A stretch of DNA of 64,000 nucleotides, from assembly GCA_946811695.1 (NCBI GenBank), contig OX328124.1, positions 56,178,603 to 56,242,602 on the forward strand. The letters run 5' to 3'. A model generated the notes under the pieces. It was not told the origin of the DNA, searched no databases, and saw nothing but the letters and a program-made list of their open reading frames with translations. Below are positions 24,225-35,794 of the stretch, piece after piece. The stretch comes from Gonocerus acuteangulatus. Taxonomy: Eukaryota > Arthropoda > Insecta > Hemiptera > Coreidae. The position numbers and the translations under genes were made by a program. The first letter of the stretch is position 1; the number at the start of each line of letters is the position of its first letter.

Positions 24225-24841
24225 CAGTCCAGGCAATGGGCACTTATAAATGGAAATGTTTGGAACAAAATTTTTGACTTCGGAACTTTGTTTGGACTAG
24301 TTAGGAGGTGAATGTATCAAACGTCCTCGCCCCTAGACTTTGAGCCGCGGGGGAGGGGGGGGGGGGGTTTGAAGTTCACATTTTTCGGGTTTTCTCTTAT
24401 ATCTCGGAAACCCTGTGTCCCAGCGACATGACCATTATATAACAAATGAAAGCTGATTAAATTTGCTACAAGTTCTACTTAGTCAAATTTTCCGAGATAT
24501 CTTTAGTTTTCGAAATATACGCACTTGGAAGTATGTCATTTTGGGGGAAAACACTTTTACCGCACATTTTTTGCATTTTTTGACCGGATAACTCTTTAAC
24601 GATGCACCCAAAAAATGAATACCGGCTATAGGGTTGTAGAGAAATACGTTCCCTTCAATAATATATATTACTTTACTGCTTTATGCATTTTCCTTCAAAC
24701 GTTAAAACAATTTTAGTGTTAATCGTGAAATCTGACATTTGGCGACAACTGTACAGGTAGACTAATAGTCCAGGCAATGAAGAGATATAGAGGGAAACAT
24801 TCTCATCATTAGATGTTTTTGAGCATTCATTGCCTGGACTG
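24225..24841. mobile_element. MITE-like element with CAGTCCAGGCAATG ends
   Basis: CAGTCCAGGCAATG at 24225 and its reverse complement at 24828-24841 form 14-bp inverted ends around 617 bp. A third copy of the motif (AGTCCAGGCAATGA) lies at 24769 in the same sense as the left end, so the last 74 bp can itself fold into a hairpin. A G-run of about 13 sits near 24355. The flanks are A-rich, so the target duplication cannot be read. Confidence 0.5.
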
Positions 24842-26010
24842 AAAATGAGTTAAGTGCTCTACTATAACCTCCAAAGATTCATAGATAGTGTACAGAAGTC
24901 ACTAGCTCTGATCGTTTCCGACAAATAGAGATGTGAGATTCTTGGCGTTTCGTAGAAGATAGTAATGTTTTTCTTTAAAGAGCTTCCCTGAAAAGACGTG
25001 ATTTTGAACTTACGAAGTTTTTCGCGTGGCCATCAATATAATATCCTTCTCAAAACGCTTATAAACCTTTTTTTTATCGTAACTGGTGAAAATACTTCTT
25101 GGTCAAATATATAAGTGAATAAATAAGAAATTCAGAAGAAGATTTCTATTAATTTTGTGTAGTATTTTATTTACCATTTGATGATAAAACCACGCCTTTA
25201 CCCTCTTTATCCATTAAGAATTAAATTAAAACTATCTTTCTACTAATTCTTTTGTGTTAGTGTCGAATGTTTCTGTGCGTTTTGTTTTATTCTCCCATCA
25301 AAGAATAATACGTTTTTGTGGGGTCAATGAAAATCCAATCAACTTCACTAAATGTACGTGTTTATCTTTTCTTTTTTAAATATTCTTGTGTCAATGAGTA
25401 TTTATTATGTATTTATCGCTGCCATCGAAAAGTAATTTGGTCAAATTGTGTGATAATTTAACGTATCCCTAAGAAGTGTATAGTCTGTCAAAATATGCAT
25501 TATCTATAAGTGTGCATGAGAGTACATACAAGTAAGGCGGTCCTGATTTGACATAATGCTGGAGTAAGTTATTTTTGTGAGGCCAATTCTGTGACGGCAT
25601 AAAATTACTTCTTCCCGTCTATTTGTTATTTTATTCGATTGTTGTAATTATTAAATAATGAAATGATATTAAACACTAGAAAATATTGTGTAATTAAATA
25701 TGACTATTCCACGCTAGATGCTGTCAAATCATAATGAACTTATGTCATTCTATGATTTATTATTAGATGCAATTAGTATTTGTATTAACCTTCAGAATGA
25801 TTGATGAACGGAATATGTCAAAGCTATTTTGAAACATTTTTAGGTTAGTGTAGGGATTCATTGATGTAACTATACTTCTTCTCTATATTTAAATTAATCT
25901 TTGTAATAGGACAGTTCATTAATTTTCACAAGAATATTATTAAATGGTATGATTAAAAATAGACGGTATAATAATTGGGGTATTATTAATTATAGAATTT
26001 GAGTATATCA
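24842..26010. other. Intron 2, no feature recognised
   Basis: AT-rich sequence without a supported gene or repeat. Confidence 0.4.
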
Positions 26011-26017
26011 ACATATT

Positions 26018-26228
26018 CAGGTCTCCCCTGGTCTTGTTGCTAACACCTTGGATTCTCATGCGGGAGATGGGAGTTCTAGTCCCACCTGCATGAGGGATTT
26101 TTCTCATTTCAGAGTCCGTTGAGAAAATTCCCTGCATCATGGATGTCGGCGCTAATGGCCATCTGGGCCATTAGCGCCGACATCTGGTAAGGGCGCACTT
26201 ACATCTGGTAAGTGCGCCGTAAAAATAA
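26018..26228 (+). mobile_element. tRNA-headed SINE, S family, with doubled hairpin tail
   Basis: GGTCTCCCCTGGTCTTGTTG head, GGGAGATGGGAGTTCTAGTC box B region, TTTCTCATTTCAGAGTCCG body. The tail is unusual: two perfect hairpins in a row, 26142-26184 (19-bp arms) and 26192-26218 (11-bp arms), each with an ATCTG loop, then GTAAAAATAAG. Confidence 0.75.
26142..26218 (+). repeat. Two adjacent perfect hairpins with identical loops
   Basis: GATGTCGGCGCTAATGGCC pairs exactly with 26166-26184; GGCGCACTTAC pairs exactly with 26208-26218. Both loops are ATCTG. The first arm contains the SINE tail word GGCGCTAATGGCC. Confidence 0.85.
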
Positions 26229-27044
26229 GTCTAGGAGCAAGGCTCGGCTATATAAGAACCTTTGCATGGGCATGGCAACGTTCAGCAAAAAAAAAAACCT
26301 ATGGTGGAAATTTTCCATCCAGCAATTCTTGCAATAGGAAAGTTTGTTATTTAATAATTCACAGGGTGTATAGCGAGAAGATAACAAGACACAAGGGGGT
26401 GAAACTAGATCAAAAATGTAGTTAAATGCAGCCAACCGCACGTTTCTATCTGTTTTTGTTCAAGATATATGCGGACCTAAAGATCACAAAAATAAACATA
26501 ATATTAATTTTACTTATTAGTTCCCCCACCCCCGTAAATTACATTGATAGATAATATTAGTTCTGTGTATGCCGTTGGAAAGGTAATAAAATTATACATC
26601 TTTTATGAGATTTTCCACCTGGCAGAATTATTTTTGAAAGAGCAGTAATTCTTTAAATCTTATCGCTAACGACTTTTTTTATTATTATCAACTTTTTGGT
26701 CAGTTACTCAGGCTTAGAAAAGACTCCTGTGAACATTGAAAGTGCATTAGCATAAAATCAAATTTAATTTTAATTTAAAAAAAAAACTGTTGTAATGTTG
26801 AAAACTATTGTATGAAGGTATCTTAGATAAAAACAATATCTTCTATACCAATAGTAGTTTTCATTTTTATATATCTCTGGTAATAATATAATAAGTAATA
26901 GAATAATTTAATAGTTTGCTTTCCTATTTTCCCTAAGAATTTAGGGAAACGTTCCGCAATATATCCCTGAAATTTTATTGTAAGAAAATATAGTTTATTA
27001 TAAAATTTATCTGGTTCTAAATTAATTTCTGTGCATAAGCGCAA

Positions 27045-27140
27045 TGACTGCTAAGGCGTGAGCCCACCGTTCCGAAGGTCTTGGTTCCGATTTCCAATAG
27101 GGGCGGTAGCTGTTATGTCGAAAAGGGTGGTAACCTGAAA
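27045..27140 (+). mobile_element. T-family SINE fragment
   Basis: Head CTAAGGCGTGAGCCCACCG, box B-like TTGGTTCCGATTTCC, then GGGGCGGTAGCT and the central domain GAAAAGGGTGGTAACCTG. The A-rich middle and 3' tail are missing. Confidence 0.6.
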
Positions 27141-27644
27141 ATGTGCGTTACTTTCAAAACTATGTTAAAAATTAAAATTACTTTTTTTGTAAGTTGTTCT
27201 AGCCTAATATTGAGGCGTTCACTGTAACAACTGCTGCTCTCCTTTGGCATAGAACTTGTCGTTTCTTCTGTCAACCTAATATCTGGGAGTTATGCTCCAA
27301 TGGCTCTGAAGCATCCTTTGGAAAAAGATATCCGTCAGCATTACTTTTAACTGTAATTCCAGTTTACAAATCTAATTCAAACTATGGGGCACTAAAACTA
27401 TATAGAGCCCCTAAAATGTCTCCTAATACATTAGGTAGAAATGAATAGAATTAATCGCTCAATTTTATTATTACTGTGGTGATAGAAGAGGCAAAACTGA
27501 CTCTCCTTTCACTTCTTTTAACAATTTTATTCAAGCACGCTTCATGTATATTAAACCGCCCTCAAAATTAATACGATAAACGCAACAGTTTTCGTTTTTT
27601 CACCACAAAGCTTGGTACATGTTATCCCCCTAGCAAACAATTAC

Positions 27645-28113
27645 AAAAGTTCGTTAACCAGCAAAATTCCTCAATCTTTCTTTCTTCGGGGTTTACTCCG
27701 GACCCAAAGTGTTTATTTGCCATGATATTTTTTGTATTGGAACGAAACTTGGCATTTGTTGTGGCCATCTTAATAGAAAAATGTGTTGTGAAAATTAACT
27801 AAACCTGTTCATTAGGGGGGGGGGGGGGGGTTACTCCGGACCTAAATTACCAATTTGTTCATACCGGTCGTAATTTATGTTGTATTGTGTTGTAAATTCT
27901 GTATACGTCGTGAGTGGGTATCTAATGAGAAAGGAGTTCGTAAAAATGAACTAAATCGGTTCATTAGACCTTTACTCTGTGTTATGTTCAAATTGAAATG
28001 CCGCCACACCAGCATTGGTTGTCCCTTCTACCACTAGGAGCGCCATGGACGCTGTATTTGGCGGATATTGTGTCAGCCGTTTAGAGCAAATTTAAAAGAG
28101 CAAAACAATTCAT

Positions 28114-28171
<58 letters not shown>

Positions 28172-28275
28172 CACGTGTCTAGTAGGTTGGCTCGATGAAG
28201 ATTTGAAAAAGTTTTTATAAATTCGTCTATGAGAACGTCAATAGCTACGTTCCTTCGGAAAGTGCTAAAAGGTGC
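27645..28275. mobile_element. Repeat family C/E, copy 2, with internal tandem units
   Basis: GTTCGTTAACCAGC, then GGGGTTTACTCCGGACCCAA (27690), a G16 run and GGTTACTCCGGACCTAAATT (27815-27850), a degraded third unit (27970), a TA tract (28117-28169) and GTGTCTAGTAGGTTGGCTCG with TTCCTTCGGAAAGTG. Units repeat every 140-150 bp. Confidence 0.55.
28117..28169. repeat. (TA)n microsatellite
   Basis: About 50 bp of TA at the conserved position inside family C/E. Confidence 0.95.
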
Positions 28276-28682
28276 CTTTGTAACGGCACTTAGTAAACAC
28301 GTGTAACTCTTGCAGCATACTGGTTTAGTATTATAGAAATCCTGGGAGGGCGGTCGTTAGACCATCCCTCAATACGCCACCGTCCCTCAGTACTGCCAAT
28401 CTGCCATCGTTTTATGATATTCAGTATTTATTTTGTGAACCTATTGTTGATCGCTTTAGAGAATAAAGCTTTAAAAGAAAAAAAATTTGAAAACGTACGT
28501 TAATCACAAGGACTTTTTAACTCCAAGTATTTTATTGTGTGGTTTCAAAAAACTTCGATTAGTCACTAGTTAGCAAAAAGACTAAAGAGCCTCTGAAAAA
28601 GGTATAGAGGAAGCCAAAATAAAATACTTTGTCATAGTCGTTTAATAGTCTCTTTTAGTACAACGCATAGCTCATTTACAAA

Positions 28683-28770
28683 ACAGTCCGACTCGCAGGA
28701 ACTGCGTCATATTAGCACCTTTCCCTTCTTATCCCTAGAGTCAATTGGAAAGCTTAGAATAGAAACAGTT
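28683..28770 (+). repeat. GTCCGACTCGC block (family B/F end fragment)
   Basis: AGTCCGACTCGCAGGAACTG, CGTCATATTAGCACCTTTCC and GGAAAGCTTAGAATAGAAAC match the end of family F at 41588-41665 and, inverted, at 49500-49584. Confidence 0.6.
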
Positions 28771-29317
28771 TTGATTTTTCATGAAAAATGTAAAGTAAAA
28801 TCTGAAAAAGAGGATTTTAAGCGCCACAACGGGAAACTGAAATTACTCTTTCTGCCTTCGCCCTGGGATAACAGTGTTACAAGTATATTTCTCCATATAT
28901 TGGTATAATACACTAGCATAATTTAAAGAAAAAGTTTTTAAACATTCCTTATAATAATGTTTTGACTTTTTATCCAAGGAGTCAATTCTCTAGGCCCCGG
29001 AGATCATTGTGTCAGCATCGGTTTATCTTTATCTAGGTATTCTTTTGGTGGCTCTTATCATTTAGTTTTTTTTTTGTTTAACATTTTTCTAAAATCTACA
29101 CCATTTACGCATTTCGACTTTCTTTTTTAGAAAGTCTGAATTCTGAAAAGATGGATTTCCAACTCCATCGTCACTTGACACAATTTTTTTTTTTTTTAAT
29201 TTAATGTATTTCGGATCTGACTAAATAAAATTATTTTTAGATAAGCTGAGCATGCTGCAAAAAAACTCACTTTGCAGGCACTTTAGGTCAGGTTGACCCA
29301 TCAAATTTTAGGAGGTA

Positions 29318-30586
29318 CGTAGTAAGGTCCATAAGTTTCCGGCCTGGGATAGAAGGAAAGGTGAAAGAAAAAAAACTGGTTTTACTGTTTTTCAATATAT
29401 TCTCCTCTAAGTTCAACACACTTAATACAACGCTTTGGCAACATTTCTATACCATGAAAAAAATAATTTTCTTCTTTGTTAAAAAAATGTTCTTCCACTG
29501 CTGCTTGGAGCTCTTCGTCGGTGTTTAATCGCCTTCCACGAAGGTCAGATTTTAACTTTGAGAAAAGGTAGAAATCGCTAGGGGCCAAGTCTGGGCTGTA
29601 GGGTGGATGAGAGATTTCTTGGAATCCACAGTCCTTCACAGCGGCCTTGGAAATCAATGCTGTGTGGACAGAGGCATTGTCGTGAAGGAGGCGGACACCT
29701 CTGCTTAACTTCCCTCGCCTCTTCTCTTTAATGGCGTCTCGTAACCGGTAAAGTAGGGCTGCATAATACTCACCATTCATTGTGGTATTCCTTTCTTTAA
29801 AATCTATCGGTAGTATTCCTTTAAAGTCCCAAAAAATTGTGGCCATTACCTTTTTTGTTGACTGCGTGACTTTTGCCTTTAAAGGAGGCGCTTCTCCTGG
29901 TCTTCTCCATTCCATGGACTCTCTTTTGCTGAGTGGGTCATAATATAGAACCATTGTCTCATCCCCAGTTACAATTGAGTCCAAAAAAATTCCTTGGGTC
30001 GGCATTATACTCGCGTAAAAATTCAATGCAGCAGTGAGCTCGTTCCTGTTTTTGAGCAGCTGAAAGAATTTTGGGAACCCATCTTGCACTAACCTTGTTC
30101 ATATGCAAATGTTGTTTGATGATCCTCAAAACACTTGTTTTTGAAAGCCCTAACCTCGCTGCTATTTCCTTGGTTTTTAGTCGCCGGTCAGACAGCAATT
30201 CAGATTCCACAAGTTGGATTGTTTCAGAAGTGACAGCTTCCAATGGGCGACCGGGACGTGGGACATCTTCTAGACTTACTCTCCCCCAATTCTCTCACTG
30301 TGGAATACGAGGGGAAGGACTGCCCGTATACACAATCCAAGCGCTCTTTAATTTGCGCCGGAGTAAGACCCTCTTTACAAAAGGATTTAATTACCGCACG
30401 GTACTCGAGTTTGAACATTGTAAAAATGGGGAGTTTCCTTCAAGGCTGGACACTGACTGACAAGACTAAGGAAGTGCGGGCGATGGGTATGGAGTGAGCA
30501 GGCATGGACCTGTATAGGCGTGCAGGTCCCGGCACGTTTGAAGGAGGGGAAGCAGGACAGGCCGGAAACTTATGGACCTTACCTCG
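29318..30586 (-). mobile_element. mariner-family DNA transposon, complete ends
   Basis: The element is 1,269 bp, flanked by TA at 29316-29317 and 30587-30588. The ends are 29-bp inverted repeats (29318-29346 and 30558-30586): the outermost bases differ at two positions (CGTAG versus CGAGG) and the rest, GTAAGGTCCATAAGTTTCCG plus GCCTG, is identical. Size, TA target and the DD34D transposase within identify mariner. Near-perfect ends suggest fairly recent arrival. Because the two reading-frame breaks disable the protein, it could now move only by transposase supplied elsewhere. It sits in intron 2, same strand as the host gene. Confidence 0.93.
29382..30418 (-). pseudogene. mariner transposase, two frame breaks
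   Basis: From the ATG at 30418 the N-terminal helix-turn-helix (RAVIKSFCKEGLTPAQIKER and PSYSTVRE) is intact. Near 30282-30292 the frame shifts, probably with loss of a few codons (the usual residues after STVR are missing), and resumes as WGRVSLEDVPRPGRP and LKTKEIAARLGLSKTSVLRI (second HTH). Then a run of seven T (29983-29989) breaks the frame; one base fewer would rejoin it. The catalytic domain then reads to the stop at 29382, with TGDET (first Asp), HDNASVHTA (second) and HPPYSPDLAPSDFYLF (third). Thirty-four residues separate the last two Asp, giving DD34D, and the active site is intact. So the gene is broken only by two small lesions. Frames are seen; inactivity is inferred. Confidence 0.9.
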
Positions 30587-31481
30587 TATAATAAACAACG
30601 TTTCTGTGATAAACCTAACTCAATGAGCCCTAACTCAAATTAAAAACTAGACAAAGTTGTTTTAAATTTCAGTAGCTTTCATTTAAAATAAATGCATTAA
30701 AATCGGTTTAGGTTTAGAGGTTGTAGGCTTTTTTGAAACTCGAAGTGTCGTTTGGCCTCACTGTGTGTCGCCCAACGTTTCCACTACCGGGTTAAAGGAA
30801 CGTGAGACACCATTAAAATGAAGAATAATGAATGAAATATGCTTCACTAAAGTACACGGCGGGGTTAGATGCATTTTAATAGTTTATTTATAGTTAATTT
30901 ACGAAATAATTTAGAGAACTTATAAACATCCACCGTTGAGCTGAGCTGTATTTAATGTTGTTCCACGTATGGTAATGGAATGGAGAGAAAGAGAGATTTA
31001 AATTGGAAATTAAATACCATTACAGAGGCCCTGAGTAAGGCTCTATTACAATGCGAGAGCAAAAAGGTAATTTTCAAGAGGTTTAACGGTAGAGGTTTGA
31101 AAGGGTCTAGCATTTAACCTACTTGTTGCTTCTGACGCACAGCGGGCATCCGGTTCGGCCGCTCAGACAGTCCGGTACTGGAACACATTTTTTCTGACGT
31201 TATCTCAAAACTTTTCCTGCCGCCGCACAGTGGGACGAATAAGCAATCTAGGAGGAAAAAAGTCTGTCTTACTTAAATGGACAGGGCAACTAGATTTAAA
31301 TGGGCAATAACAACTTAAGATGAACTTTTAGCATGTTTTATGGCGCTTTGCAATCAATTCGTAATAAATACACATATTAACAAGTCAGCAGCTACATATT
31401 TGTCTTTGTTAAACAATAGACTTGAAATAAAAAACACTCAAGTGACCTGATCCAGGCAATATACCAAATTTATAATATTCC

Positions 31482-32050
31482 TTTAGCGCGGTTCCTCCCT
31501 CCCTCCATGGGAGATGTTCGCTCTCCCACAGGCTCAAAAATGGTCTGATTTTGATGAAATTTAGTTTCAAATCTGTCGTGTAATTTGAAAGGTAAAGGTC
31601 GTTCACCAACAGAATCCGTCCACCGAAACATGATTTTTGGAGCAAAATTCGCGCTAACATATCGTAACGCTTACGTTTTCGAATTGCAGGTACTCGTTTT
31701 ATAGGTGCCTTGACATAGGAAAAAGAATGAAACCATCTTTAAGGCGATATCGGTAACCATTTTTGAGAAAAGGGGGGGAAAATATTTTTGTAACTCGTTT
31801 TCGACGATTCTTTCTGACGTTATCTCAAAACTTTTCGCTTGGACGAGTATTTCATTTTGCGAATAGTATCCATATTGAGAAGTAATGATGAGTCGCTCAA
31901 AAGTCAGGACAGGAATTTCTCAAGGGAAAATATTTTTTAGCTTGTTTCCATAGGGAAGAAACCCGCTTATAACGCCTACAGAATGCCTAAAAAAAAAACA
32001 TTCCACGCTTCAGAACCCATAGATTGCGAAAATAACGGTGGTTCAAATTT
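31482..32050 (+). mobile_element. Repeat family F, partial copy
   Basis: AGCGCGGTTCCTCCCTCCC opens as at 48043 and, inverted, 43336. It shares TGTTCGCTCTC, GGTCTGATTTTGATGAAATT, AATTTGAAAGGTAAAGGTCG and TACTCGTTTTATAGG with 48500-48760. The order is rearranged, because CCGCTTATAACG and AATAACGGTGGTTCAAATTT, near the start in other copies, come last here (31965-32050). Confidence 0.55.
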
Positions 32051-32384
32051 GTATTAAATTACTCCCTCCTCCTCCTTGACATTCTATCGTTCTTAAATAT
32101 AAAGAATACAAAAGTGCTTGTCGTTTACATACTGGTAATCCCAATTAATAAAAAACTTCAAACATTAAAAAAATGTAAGAAAAGCGATTTCCTCTCTATG
32201 AAGATAGGGAATAAACACAATAACAGTTTCACTATTAAGAGATAATGCTACCTTATGTGATCAAAACCAAAGTAATTTTCTCCAATTTATCAAAACACTT
32301 AAATACATTTTTTTGAATTCTTTATTTCGTATGTTTTATATGGGATGTTAAAGTATCCAAAAAACTATAAGTTTTAATTCTTCG

Positions 32385-33025
32385 AAAACAAAATAGCGGC
32401 GTTGTGGTTGATGAATGGGAACGCTCTTTTTTTCACGGGCGATAGTTTGTAGGCAGCAATTTTTAATACAGAACAAAAAATAAAATTATTTTTAAATAAG
32501 ATGGTAAAATGCAGTCAAGTAAGTAGGGTTTTTATGAAATTTAATTTTTTTCCGGTAACGGTGAACAATTCTTCATTTTCTATTGAAAAAAATCCGTCGA
32601 AAATCGGTCATAAAATCGTTACAATTAAATGAATCGAAAACATCCTACGTACTTTACTCGCAAATATCTATAGGAAGCTGCAGTTACAATTTGAAGTCGA
32701 GCGGGTGAGAATTGAAGGCGCTAGCGTATTACCCGATTTGAAAAACACAGTTTCGAGAACATAGACTTTAAACTTTAATGTACTGAGAAGCTAATTTTTT
32801 TTTTATGATTTCTTGTAAAAAAGATATAAAAAATGGTTTTTAACTTTGAAATGTTTCGGTAAATTAGTTGAAAAATCGAATTTCTGTCATATTTAAAAAT
32901 TGTTCCGCCACATAAACACTCTTGTATGTAATTTTGATAAGTTTAGGAAGCATTTAAGCCAATATAAAAGAAAATGAAAAAAAGTTACAAGTTATTTATT
33001 ACCCCTTAAGGGCTATACATTTTAC
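32385..33025 (+). repeat. Repeat family D, copy 2
   Basis: AGCGGCGTTGTGGTTGATGA through TTACAAGTTATTTATTACCC is colinear with 21080-21745 and in the same orientation. Copies lie 11.3 kb apart within intron 2. Confidence 0.6.
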
Positions 33026-33029
33026 TGGG

Positions 33030-33620
33030 GATTATTTTTGAGTTCATAGTAGATAGAAACCATGAAGATTTAAGCAAATTTTAAATCTTTCATTCTGAAT
33101 GCAACCTCAATTGTTACATCCCAATAAGAAATAAAGTGCTAGATAAAGTTATTTGTTGCCTTTTTCAATGCTACTGTAAATCGTAGTCTACATGTAAAAA
33201 TTACCAAGATTGTTTTTATTGCATGAGAACAGTTTTATGTGGGAATTTTAAAGAAATTTCCTTCCTATGCCGGTTTGTAGAAAATAAATTCTTTCTGTAA
33301 GAGAATTTTAATAGCTTGAAACTGTTTTTATTAATTTAAAAAATAATAAAGACAGTTATTACTGAAGAAGTGCGTTACGAAACAGTTCTTCAGAGGTGTA
33401 CTGGTCGCTTTCTTCGCTCCTTTCTTTCGGGGTGTGTAATAGCTAACTGTGTAAAAAGAAAAACTGTCCACCTAGGTCCAGTTAATGTTAAGTGGCTGTT
33501 CTCGCCGGACGTTAGTTACTGGAGCATGTCAGCCAGAGTTATTGTGGTTAAGGATCACTCAATGTCATATCAAAGAAAGATGTACAAGTTAAGTTTAGCT
33601 TAAAAATTCGTAAAAAATAA
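33030..33620. other. Intron 2, one unexplained open frame, otherwise empty
   Basis: A 77-codon plus-strand frame at 33370-33603 has no motif, splice support or homology I can see. I do not call it a gene. Confidence 0.35.
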
Positions 33621-33900
33621 TCCTTCATTTATTTATTTATTTACGGAGCTCCACTACAGCAAGGTGATGTGCTCACACAAATAGTTCATAAAACGTACAT
33701 AAAAATAAAATAATAAAAATAGGTTGAATTATTACAAATAAATAATTGTTTCAGTATATTAAATTTACACAAACATAAAACAAAAGAAAAAGAATAATTA
33801 ATTTCTCAATTAACTATAATAAAACATAAGAAAATAATCTATGAACAATTTTTAATAATAATAAATATTAAAATCATTAATTTTTTATTGCAAGGTGAAA
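33620..33900 (-). mobile_element. LINE 3'-end remnant
   Basis: On the minus strand the sequence ends GAGCACATCACCTTGCTGTA, GTGGAGCTCCG and TAAATAAATAAATAAA. The 40545 copy has the same layout (GAGCAGATCACCCTTG then GCGGAGCTCTTCAAGC). Such short AAAT tails behind a GAGCTC word are typical LINE 3' UTRs. No coding part is present. Confidence 0.5.
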
Positions 33901-34002
33901 ATTATTATTGTATCTGTATTGTAGGAGATTTAATATGAAGAATTTATTTTCTATTTTGAAGCCGTCCTTACGCACAAACAAAAACTCACACACAAACACA
34001 AA

Positions 34003-34003
34003 C

Positions 34004-34062
<59 letters not shown>
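34003..34062. repeat. (AC)n microsatellite
   Basis: About 60 bp of uninterrupted CA dinucleotides with imperfect AC-rich flanks from 33973. Confidence 0.97.
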
Positions 34063-34890
34063 ATTCGCCTACACAGAAGCACACACAAACCTCAAACATA
34101 CATTTTACACTCGCTTCGTGAACGTATACATAGAGTAAGTTGCGCCGTATTTTGTTATAAAGGTTTATTTTATATAGGTGTTATAAAATGGTAACAATGT
34201 GTATGCTTCATTCAGAAAATAGTCGTATCGTATGTTTGAATAGTCTCTTGTTTTGCATTCAGTGAGTAAGTACACAACTAGACCCAAACTCGCATTTGTT
34301 ATTTTAAACACATAAAAATCCTCCTTTATTTTGAAGTGAAACTTGAGTCATGTCAAATGTTGTTGGATTCCTGGAAATTTTAAAAATATAGTTCTATTAA
34401 CATCTTTATTGGCGGTAGTTTGAGAACCTCAATCATAGACATGTGTTACAATTGATGTGTACACATAATTTAAGAATTCATGTCGAATCTGAAATATTCG
34501 CGAACGATCTGTAGCAATCGGTTTCAGGTTTGTTGTCATAATAATTAATTACCGGCCCAGTGAGAAGCTGTTTCCAACCATGGAAACTGTAACTGTTGTA
34601 CAATAATTAGCATATTCGAAGCAAATGCTTCTCAAGCAACAAACAAGCAGATGCCACCAGATAGCATCTCCAAGGATTCTTAATGAACCATCTTCCCACC
34701 GCTTCGTATCTCCTTCCTTGTTCCTCAGGAGGTCAAACTCGCCCTCTCAATTTCTGGTTCCTTCAAATATCTTATCTAATCAGTGTATACTTTTTTTTAG
34801 AGTTTTCGAGATTTATTCAACGCATTTTACCGGATTGCCAAAATATAGTAAATATCAGAAATATAGTCTTAAAAATAAATTATTGAAATT
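34063..34890. other. Intron 2, no gene recognised
   Basis: AT-rich. Open frames at 34625-34969 overlap the SINE head downstream and show no coding signature. Confidence 0.35.
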
Positions 34891-34894
34891 GTTA

Positions 34895-35095
34895 TACATG
34901 TTGCAAATCTTTCAAAACGCCATCCCGCTAAAACTCTATACCAAGGGTTGTGGGTTCGATTCTCAGTAGGAGTGGTGGCTTTTTATCCATCACCCCTAAC
35001 TGGCTAGAAATCATTTGTAACCTGTAGATAACCCATCCTAAAAATCGGTCTAATTTAATAAGGTTGGTTAAATGGTTGAATTAGCCTAGAGGGCA
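34895..35095 (+). mobile_element. tRNA-headed SINE, T family, 5' part decayed
   Basis: CCAAGGGTTGTGGGTTCGAT (box B), TCAGTAGGAGTGGTGGCTTT, ACTGGCTAGAAATCATTTGT central domain remnant, then AACCTGTAGATAACCCATCC tail. Confidence 0.7.
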
Positions 35096-35305
35096 AACTA
35101 CTTCTTGTTTATCAATGCCCGATTTATTTGTGGTGTACGTGTCGCACTTGTTATTTTTTCTTGGAAAACATATACTTATCCATAACTATCTTTTTTCCTG
35201 TATTTTTTACATTATTTTAATATACAACATTATTTTTTTACATGACCGAATTTTATTGCTTAAAATATATTAATAAGGGACGATAAAATTAAAAGTATAA
35301 TAATG

Positions 35306-35500
35306 AGGGCCTTCCCGTGGTCTTGTGGCTAACGCCTTGGATTCTTATGCGGGAGATGGGGGGTTCCAGTCCCACCTGCAGCAGGGATTTTCCTCATTTC
35401 AGGGTCCCTGCTATACCATGGCTCTTTAGGAAGGGTGGTAAGCAGAAAATTGCCCGCCGCTAATGGCCTATATGTAGTTATTCCGTGTCAAAAAAAAAGG
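35306..35500 (+). mobile_element. tRNA-headed SINE, S family
   Basis: GGGCCTTCCCGTGGTCTTGT head (box A), GGGGGTTCCAGTCCCACCTG (box B), TTTCCTCATTTCAGGGTCCC, TTAGGAAGGGTGGTAAGCAG central domain, then CCGCTAATGGCC tail ending AAAAAAAA. The terminal stem is degraded. Confidence 0.75.
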
Positions 35501-35517
35501 AGTTACTTTTGTTTTAT

Positions 35518-35726
35518 TTTTATTTTCCTCCGAAGGAAAGTAGCTATTGAGGTTGCACTCATGATGGAATTTTTGAAAAATTTCTTCGAATCTTTATCGA
35601 TCGTACCTAGAAGACACCAAAAATGACCTAAATAGTTAAAATTTATATATATATCGATCAATCGTTTGATGGGGGAATACTAATATCGAGTTTCGTGACG
35701 AAAAAACAAAAACTCTGGCCTGTATC

Positions 35727-35794
<68 letters not shown>

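Noticed and set aside
33370..33603. 77-codon plus-strand frame next to a LINE end
   Set aside because: No resemblance to LINE proteins or any motif; ends by chance before the repeat.
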